This document shows positions 58,554 through 64,000 of a stretch of DNA of 64,000 nucleotides, in pieces. Below the pieces are notes generated by a model, which did not search any database, was not told where the DNA came from, and saw only the letters and a program-made list of their open reading frames with translations. The stretch is from Pseudomonas putida (GTDB lineage: Bacteria; Pseudomonadota; Gammaproteobacteria; Pseudomonadales; Pseudomonadaceae), in NCBI RefSeq assembly GCF_002025705.1, contig NZ_CP018846.1:3091501-3155500 (forward strand), in the 5' to 3' direction. Both the position numbers and the translations under genes were made by a program. Every line of letters starts with the position of its first letter. The first letter of the stretch is position 1.

Positions 58554-60191
58554 TCAGGCAATCGCCGCATCCACCAGCACCTGCGCCTCTTCCACCAGGC
58601 GCTTGAGGTGCGCTTCGTCGACAAAGCTCTCGGCGTAGATCTTGTAGATGTCTTCAGTGCCCGATGGTCGCGCGGCAAACCAGCCATTGGCCGTCATCAC
58701 CTTCAAACCACCAATCGCCTGGCCATTGCCCGGCGCATGGCTGAGGATCTGCACGATTGGCTCACCCGCCAGTTCGGTCGACTTCACCTGCTCAGGTGCC
58801 AGCTTGCTCAACGCCGCCTTCTGCCGTGCATCGGCCTTGGCCTCGACACGGGTGGCGAACGGCTTGCCCAGCGCTGCAGTCAGGTCGTTGTACGCCTGGC
58901 TCGGGTTGCGCCCGGTACGGGCAGTCATCTCGGCCGCCAACAGCGCCGGAATCAGGCCATCCTTGTCGGTCGCCCAGACCGTGCCGTCCTTGCGCAGGAA
59001 CGACGCACCAGCACTCTCTTCACCGCCAAAGCCGAGGGTTCCGTCGAACAGGCCCTGGGCAAAGAACTTGAAGCCCACCGGCACTTCGTACAGCTCACGG
59101 CCCAGGCGCTCGGTGACGCGGTCGATCAAGCCGCTGGATACCACGGTCTTGCCCACCGCGGCGTCACTGCGCCATTGCGGGCGGTTGCGATACAGGTAAT
59201 CGATGGCCACCGCCAGGTAGTTGTTCGGCTGCAGCAAGCCGTCAGCGGTGACGATGCCGTGGCGGTCGTGGTCCGGGTCGCAGGCAAAGGCAACGTCAAA
59301 ACGCTCGCGCAGGCCGATCAGGCCTTGCATGGCGTAAGGCGAGGATGGGTCCATGCGGATCTGGCCGTCCCAGTCCACGCACATGAAGCGGAAGGTCGGG
59401 TCGACTTCGGTGTTCACCACTTCCAGATTCAGCTGGTAGCGCTCGGCGATCGCCGACCAGTAGCGCACCCCTGCCCCGCCCAGCGGGTCGACGCCCAGGC
59501 GCAGGTTGGCGCCACGAATGACGTCGAAGTCGATGACGTTTTCCAAATCAGCCACGTAGTGCGTCACATAGTCATGACGCTGGGTGGTGGCGGCCTGCAG
59601 CGCCTGGGCATGGTCCATGCGCTTGACCCCGACAAGGCCTGCGGCCAGCAGTTCGTTGGCCTTGGCCTCGATCCACTTGGTCACGTCACTGTCGGCCGGG
59701 CCGCCGTTGGGCGGGTTGTACTTGAAGCCACCGCTCTGTGGCGGGTTGTGCGACGGGGTGATGACGATGCCATCGGCCAGGCCCTGGCTGCGGCCACGGT
59801 TGTAGCAGAGGATGGCATGCGACACCGCTGGCGTCGGGGTGTATTCATCGTCCTTGGACAGCATCACCTGCACGCCATTGGCGGCCAGCACTTCCAGCGC
59901 ACTGGCCGCGGCCGGCGCGGACAGCGCGTGGGTGTCGGCGCCGATGAACAGCGGGCCGTCGATGGCCTTTTCCTGGCGGTACAGGCAGATGGCCTGGGTG
60001 ATCGCCAGCACATGGTGCTCGTTGAAGCTCAGGTCGAACGAGCTGCCCCGGTGCCCCGAGGTGCCGAAGGCCACGCGCTGGGCCGCCACGGCGGCGTCAG
60101 GGCGGCCGGTGTAGTAAGCGGTGAGCAGGCGGGGGATATCGACCAGCACGCTGGCCGGAGCCGGCTTGCCTGCCAAAGGACTGAGCGTCAT
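58554..60191 (-). CDS. pgm: Phosphoglucomutase (alpha-D-glucose phosphate-specific)
   Basis: 545 residues, as in E. coli Pgm. It interconverts glucose 1- and 6-phosphate. The phosphoserine is S147 in [17 protein letters not shown]. The Mg loop is DPDHDRHG; sugar-binding loop [15 protein letters not shown]; phosphate-binding loop [15 protein letters not shown]. The N-terminus [13 protein letters not shown] is typical. It feeds glycan and trehalose synthesis and complements the gcd-OprB glucose route elsewhere in the window. Confidence 0.96.
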   Translation of the reverse strand: MTLSPLAGKPAPASVLVDIPRLLTAYYTGRPDAAVAAQRVAFGTSGHRGSSFDLSFNEHHVLAITQAICLYRQEKAIDGPLFIGADTHALSAPAAASALEVLAANGVQVMLSKDDEYTPTPAVSHAILCYNRGRSQGLADGIVITPSHNPPQSGGFKYNPPNGGPADSDVTKWIEAKANELLAAGLVGVKRMDHAQALQAATTQRHDYVTHYVADLENVIDFDVIRGANLRLGVDPLGGAGVRYWSAIAERYQLNLEVVNTEVDPTFRFMCVDWDGQIRMDPSSPYAMQGLIGLRERFDVAFACDPDHDRHGIVTADGLLQPNNYLAVAIDYLYRNRPQWRSDAAVGKTVVSSGLIDRVTERLGRELYEVPVGFKFFAQGLFDGTLGFGGEESAGASFLRKDGTVWATDKDGLIPALLAAEMTARTGRNPSQAYNDLTAALGKPFATRVEAKADARQKAALSKLAPEQVKSTELAGEPIVQILSHAPGNGQAIGGLKVMTANGWFAARPSGTEDIYKIYAESFVDEAHLKRLVEEAQVLVDAAIA

Positions 60192-60277
60192 GCAAAAACC
60201 TCGAGTTCAACAGATGTTGGTGTTGGAACACGCAGTGTACTGGGAGTTGCAATGCCGTGCGATGGGGCCGCCCAGGA

Positions 60278-62539
60278 TTATTTAACGGCCACCTGCCACC
60301 ATGCCGGGAACATCTGCTGTACCCGCTGTTCGGCGAATCGTTCGTCGATCAGCACCAGCACACCGCGGTCCTGGTCGCCCCGGATGACCCGCCCGGCGGC
60401 CTGGATCACCTTGCGCACGCCGGGGTACAGGTAGGCATAGTCGAAACCGGCGCCAAACTGCCGGCCCAGGCGCTGCTTGAACTGTTCGTTGACCGGGTTG
60501 ACCTGGGGCAGGCCAAGGGTGGCGACGAAGGCCCCGATCAGGCGGGTTCCAGGCAAGTCGACGCCTTCACCGAACGCCCCGCCGAGCACGGCAAAGCCTA
60601 CCCCCTGCCCGTTTGCCACGAAGCGATCGAGAAAGGCCTGGCGCGCGGCTTCATCCATGCCCGGTGCCTGGGCCCACAGCGGGATGCCGGGGTGACGCTC
60701 GGCAAGCAGGCTGGCCACCTGCTGCAGGTACTCGAAACTGCTGAAGAACGCCAGATAGTTGCCTGGCTGGCGCTGATACTGGTCGGCAATCAGCTCGGTA
60801 ATCGGCGCCAGTGAAGCCTGGCGTTCGCGATAGCGGGTCGAGACCTGGCTGGCGATACGCACTTCGAGCTGCTCGGCGCGGAACGGTGCTGCCACCTCCA
60901 GCCAGGCGGTGTCGGCCGGCATGCCGAGCAGGTCGGTATAAAAGTGCCGTGGGCTCAAGGTGGCGGAAAACAGCGTCACACTGCGCGCCGCCTGCATGCG
61001 TGGGGCGAGCAGCCGGGCCGGGGTGACGTTACGCAGGCACAGGCTGGCCAGCTGCCGCTTGCGCGGGCCTTCGCGCAGGCTGATGTCGAACAGGAAATGC
61101 TCGTCGAACAGCTCGGCCACCCGGCTGAACTGCAGCGCCTGGTAGAAGAACTGCAACATCTGGGCATCGATCTCGGCGGGTTTTTCGTTCATGCGCTCCT
61201 GGATCAGCCCGATGCACTGCTGCAGGGCCCGCAGAAAGGCCTCCGGCAATTGTTCACTGGCCTGGTACGGAGCCTGCTGCGCCTTGTACAGCGCATTCCA
61301 CTGCCGATTCAGCCTGTCCAGGGCGCTGCCGAGCCCCTGCGGCTTGCTTTGACGCAAGGCGAGCAACTGGCCCTGGTCGAGGGTGGCGCTATACATGCCG
61401 CGGCCGCGCTCGACCAGGTTGTGCGCCTCGTCCACCAATACCGCGACCCGCCACTGGTTGAGCTGGGTCAGGCTGAACAGCAAGGCGTGGGCATCGAAGT
61501 AGTAGTTGTAGTCGGCCACCAGCACGTCCACCCAGCGGGCCATTTCCTGGCCGAGGTAATACGGACAAACCTGGTGCGCCAAGGCCACCTCGCGCAAGCC
61601 GGCGCGGTCGAGCATGGGCCGCATGGCCGCTGCCTCGCGTGCAGCGGGCAGGCGGTCGTAGAAGCCTTGGGCCAGCGGGCAAGACTCGCCATGGCAGGCT
61701 TTGTCCGGGTATTCGCAGGCCTTGTCCCGGGCGATCAGCTCAAGGGTGCGCAACGCTGGCTGCGGCGTGCCCGCGCTGATCTGGCCCAGCGCGTCCAGCG
61801 CCAACGCCCGGCCCGGGGTCTTGGCCGTGAGGAAAAACACCTTGTCCAGCTGCTGCGGGACCATGGCCTTGAGCAGCGGGAACAAGGTGCCGAGGGTCTT
61901 GCCGATACCCGTACTGGCCTGGGCCATCAGGCAGCGCCCGGTACTGACGGCCTTGTACAAGGTTTCCGCCAGTTGCCGCTGGCCCTGGCGGAACTGGGGG
62001 TAAGGAAAGCCCAAGGCCTGCAAACCCTGGTCGCGTTCGGCAAGACGCTGTTGCTGAGCCACGGCCCAAGCGAGAAAACGCTGGCACTGCATTTCGAAGA
62101 AGCCCTGCAACGCATCGGCGCGGTAGTGCTCGCTGATCAGCGTCTGGCTGTCGTTGTCGACATCCAGATAGACCAACGCCACCTCGATGGCCGGCAACTG
62201 CCGCGCCTGGCACAGCAGCCAGGCATAGACCTTGGCCTGAGCCCAGTGCAACTGGCGATGATTGGCCGGCTGCCGCGCCAGGTCGCCGCGGTAGGTCTTG
62301 ATCTCTTCCAGTCGATTGGCGACCGGGTCGTAGCCATCGGCGCGCCCGCGTACCAGCAAGCCTTGGTACTCGCCCTCTAGGGCGACCTCCGCCTCATAGC
62401 CTGCGGCGCGCCGGGCGACCACCCGACGATGCCCTTCGATACCTTCCTGAGCCGTGGGTGATGGGGTGAAGCGCAGGTCCAGGTCACCGACCTTGGCGCT
62501 GAACTCGCACAGTGCCCGCACCGCCACGCGATAACTCAC
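60278..62539 (-). CDS. Fe-S DNA helicase (XPD/DinG-like) with N-terminal PD-(D/E)xK nuclease-type domain
   Basis: 753 residues. N-terminal part (about 1-120) has a Cas4/RecB-like nuclease core: D68 in GRADGY and E79-x-K81 in EEIKT, with QLHWAQAKVYAWLL as the following helix. Walker A ASTGIGKT at 208-215. Four cysteines at 275, 282, 287 and 325 (ACEYPDKACHGESC, QVCPYY) bind the 4Fe-4S cluster of XPD helicases. DEAH box VDEAHNLVERG at about 369. C-terminal motifs GVGFAVLGGAFGEGVDLPG and QAAGRVIRGDQDRG. The GTG start at 62539 overlaps the nuclease stop as GTGA with GGAG 9 nt before it, so translation is coupled. Probable role: 5' to 3' unwinding in DNA crosslink repair. Confidence 0.88.
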   Translation of the reverse strand: MSYRVAVRALCEFSAKVGDLDLRFTPSPTAQEGIEGHRRVVARRAAGYEAEVALEGEYQGLLVRGRADGYDPVANRLEEIKTYRGDLARQPANHRQLHWAQAKVYAWLLCQARQLPAIEVALVYLDVDNDSQTLISEHYRADALQGFFEMQCQRFLAWAVAQQQRLAERDQGLQALGFPYPQFRQGQRQLAETLYKAVSTGRCLMAQASTGIGKTLGTLFPLLKAMVPQQLDKVFFLTAKTPGRALALDALGQISAGTPQPALRTLELIARDKACEYPDKACHGESCPLAQGFYDRLPAAREAAAMRPMLDRAGLREVALAHQVCPYYLGQEMARWVDVLVADYNYYFDAHALLFSLTQLNQWRVAVLVDEAHNLVERGRGMYSATLDQGQLLALRQSKPQGLGSALDRLNRQWNALYKAQQAPYQASEQLPEAFLRALQQCIGLIQERMNEKPAEIDAQMLQFFYQALQFSRVAELFDEHFLFDISLREGPRKRQLASLCLRNVTPARLLAPRMQAARSVTLFSATLSPRHFYTDLLGMPADTAWLEVAAPFRAEQLEVRIASQVSTRYRERQASLAPITELIADQYQRQPGNYLAFFSSFEYLQQVASLLAERHPGIPLWAQAPGMDEAARQAFLDRFVANGQGVGFAVLGGAFGEGVDLPGTRLIGAFVATLGLPQVNPVNEQFKQRLGRQFGAGFDYAYLYPGVRKVIQAAGRVIRGDQDRGVLVLIDERFAEQRVQQMFPAWWQVAVK

Positions 62540-64000
62540 GCTGGCTCGCTCCAGCGCACGTGGCAAACCGCCACCGGCAAGCCGTGCTCGGCGCAGAACT
62601 CCAGCCAGCGCAGTTGATTGTCCTGCAAGCGATCACCGGGGCCCTTGACCTCGACCATTCGATAGCGCTGCTGCTCCGGCCAGAACTGGATCAGGTCTGG
62701 CATGCCGGCGCGGTTGTTGCGGATGTCCTGCAACAGGCGCAGGAAACACTGTTTCAAGTGCGCGGCGGGCAGGCACGTCAACGCCTGATCGAGCAACGTT
62801 TCGCTGAGCATGGGCCAGAACACGAACGGTGACTGCAGGCCTTGCTTGGTCGCGTAGGAGTCGAGGATGGCCTGGCGATGGGAACCATCATCCAGGCGGC
62901 CCAGGCACGCAGCGAACTGTACCGCGCGCCGTTGCTGGAAATCGCTGTCATGCAAGTCCTGAGGCGCCGCCTGGAACGGGTTGAAGAAAGCCCCCGGCAC
63001 CGGGGCGAAGATCGCCTCCCAGCACAACAGACCGAACAGGCTGTTGAACAGTGTGTTCTCCACGTAGTGTGCCTGCCCACCGGTTTGCCCCAGGTACTGC
63101 CGCACCGCTTCCTCGACACCCAGCGCTGCCTGCTCGCGCGGTAACTCCAACTCGATCAGTTCAGGCACAGCCGGGCGCCGGCGTGGCTGTGCGGGGCCGC
63201 CGAGCTTGCGTGCCAGCCGCGGCAACATGCGTTCCAAGGCCTGCACTTCCAAGGTGTTGGCCGGTTCGGCAGCCAGCTGCCGGGCCAATGCGTGGGCCTG
63301 CTCCCAGCGCTCGCTGCGCTCGAACACACGAACCTGGCGAATACGCGCTTGCGCGTGGCTGCTACGGGCATACACCGCCAGCGCCTGGTCCCAGTCTCCG
63401 AGGCGCTCGCACTGCTGGCCCACGGCAAACAGCAGCCGGCCGTGGCGCCGCGCCAGCCACGGGTTGTCGATAGTCAGACTGGCCAGTGTCGCCAGGATCG
63501 ATGCCGGCTCCTCACCCAGTTCCAGACGTTCGCCGCACTGGTGCAGCGCCATGGCCTGATCGACCTCGCTGCGCTGCTGCAGGGCGCGTGAGTCGAGGCT
63601 GAACGGTACCTGCTCGAAACGCAGCAGGCCCAGGTCGGCCAGCACGAAGTCCGACCAGTCCTGATAGAGGTTGCCGAAAAACAACAAACGCATGCGATCA
63701 CACAGCGGCTGCAGGCACCACTGCACGATACTTACCGGGGCCTGGGCAAACCACTCGTGCAAGGGCCTGGGAGCCAGCGACAGTGGCCGCAACTGCTCCA
63801 ACAGGTCGCCCTTTGCCGCGCTTGGGCGGGCCAACTGCCCGGCGAAGCCAAGGGCCAGTTCGTCCTTGCGCAACAGTGCGAACAGTTGCTCGAGGCTCAG
63901 GACCTCCGGCTCGCGCACCCAGCCCAGCGCCAACAGTGGCTGCAAGGCGGCCGCAGTGTCACCGATTTCGGCATAGTCCAGGCGGTCGCAGCGAAACAGC
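62536..64000 (-). CDS. FAN1-type VRR-NUC nuclease, C-terminal part (runs off window end)
   Basis: 488 codons are visible; the frame stays open to base 64000 (LFRCDRLDYAEIGDTAAAL is read beyond the first Leu). The C-terminus has the VRR-NUC active site PDLIQFWP then YRMVEVKGPGD (PD-x-n-E-x-K) with a following QLRWLEFCAEHGLPVAVCHVRW. The middle part is a helical TPR-like region. This matches FAN1, known in P. aeruginosa (PaFAN1), a 5'-flap and crosslink-repair nuclease. It is the upstream partner of the XPD-like helicase. Confidence 0.9.
   Translation of the reverse strand, partial: LFRCDRLDYAEIGDTAAALQPLLALGWVREPEVLSLEQLFALLRKDELALGFAGQLARPSAAKGDLLEQLRPLSLAPRPLHEWFAQAPVSIVQWCLQPLCDRMRLLFFGNLYQDWSDFVLADLGLLRFEQVPFSLDSRALQQRSEVDQAMALHQCGERLELGEEPASILATLASLTIDNPWLARRHGRLLFAVGQQCERLGDWDQALAVYARSSHAQARIRQVRVFERSERWEQAHALARQLAAEPANTLEVQALERMLPRLARKLGGPAQPRRRPAVPELIELELPREQAALGVEEAVRQYLGQTGGQAHYVENTLFNSLFGLLCWEAIFAPVPGAFFNPFQAAPQDLHDSDFQQRRAVQFAACLGRLDDGSHRQAILDSYATKQGLQSPFVFWPMLSETLLDQALTCLPAAHLKQCFLRLLQDIRNNRAGMPDLIQFWPEQQRYRMVEVKGPGDRLQDNQLRWLEFCAEHGLPVAVCHVRWSEPA

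Noticed and set aside
58608..60434. 608-residue plus-strand frame opposite pgm
   Set aside because: Antisense shadow of pgm.
1..64000. tRNA, rRNA, riboswitch or prophage genes
   Set aside because: Looked for in the gaps between genes; nothing with the needed pattern was seen.

Overview
The window looks like chromosomal DNA of a Pseudomonas of the putida group. Coding density and G+C are high, and the intergenic gaps carry the REP elements typical of P. putida (core with TCGCGGG, AAGCCCGC and TCC[CT]ACA), mostly as inverted pairs at gene ends. Gene content agrees: membrane glucose dehydrogenase (gcd) next to the OprB porin, pgm, sodC, many LysR regulators and many MFS exporters. I saw no rRNA, tRNA, CRISPR array, insertion sequence or prophage.

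Layout. 1-8.6 kb: the 5' part of an MFS gene, a GNAT acetyltransferase whose 3' end is tandemly duplicated, then an amine-catabolism block (free Cache-domain protein, FadR-type GntR regulator, aminoaldehyde dehydrogenase, three-subunit heme-dependent oxidative N-demethylase/dimethylamine monooxygenase-like operon, MFS transporter). 8.6-12.9 kb: membrane-anchored histidine phosphatase, PAP2 phosphatase, methyltransferase, DMT exporter and a beta-propeller protein. 13-17.2 kb: orphan sulfonate-type binding protein, flavin monooxygenase, ureidoglycine aminohydrolase, START-domain protein and a decayed LysR fragment. 17.2-26 kb: sodC, regulators, an AEC carrier, SleB-type hydrolase, CAP protein, LysE and MFS exporters and a cupin. 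26-30 kb: gcd-oprB, periplasmic glucose oxidation and uptake.

30-34 kb: two divergent gene pairs, M20 peptidase with DUF1028, and flavin monooxygenase with a Rid protein that appears to lack the imine-deaminase arginine; this is a candidate uncharacterised N-compound pathway. 34-40.7 kb: LysR genes and a phnD-phnC-phnE uptake operon ending in an iron-type alcohol dehydrogenase. 40.8-44.8 kb: SDR, ACS-type MFS transporter and a transketolase split into two genes, probably a sugar-acid catabolic operon. 45-50 kb: VOC proteins, an MHS transporter with a large extra loop and two alpha/beta hydrolases. 50.3-55.1 kb: a 1577-residue, effector-like protein with a DUF6543-type N-terminus, a membrane hairpin and leucine-rich repeats. 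55-64 kb: UvrD-family helicase, pirin behind two palindromes, pgm, and a coupled FAN1-type nuclease / XPD-DinG-type helicase repair pair cut by the window end.

The most promising items for a second look are: the N-demethylase block with a 17-bp motif repeated in front of both its transcription units; the Rid/FMO/DUF1028/M20 neighbourhood; the LRR effector-like protein; the split-transketolase operon; and the palindromes upstream of pirin.
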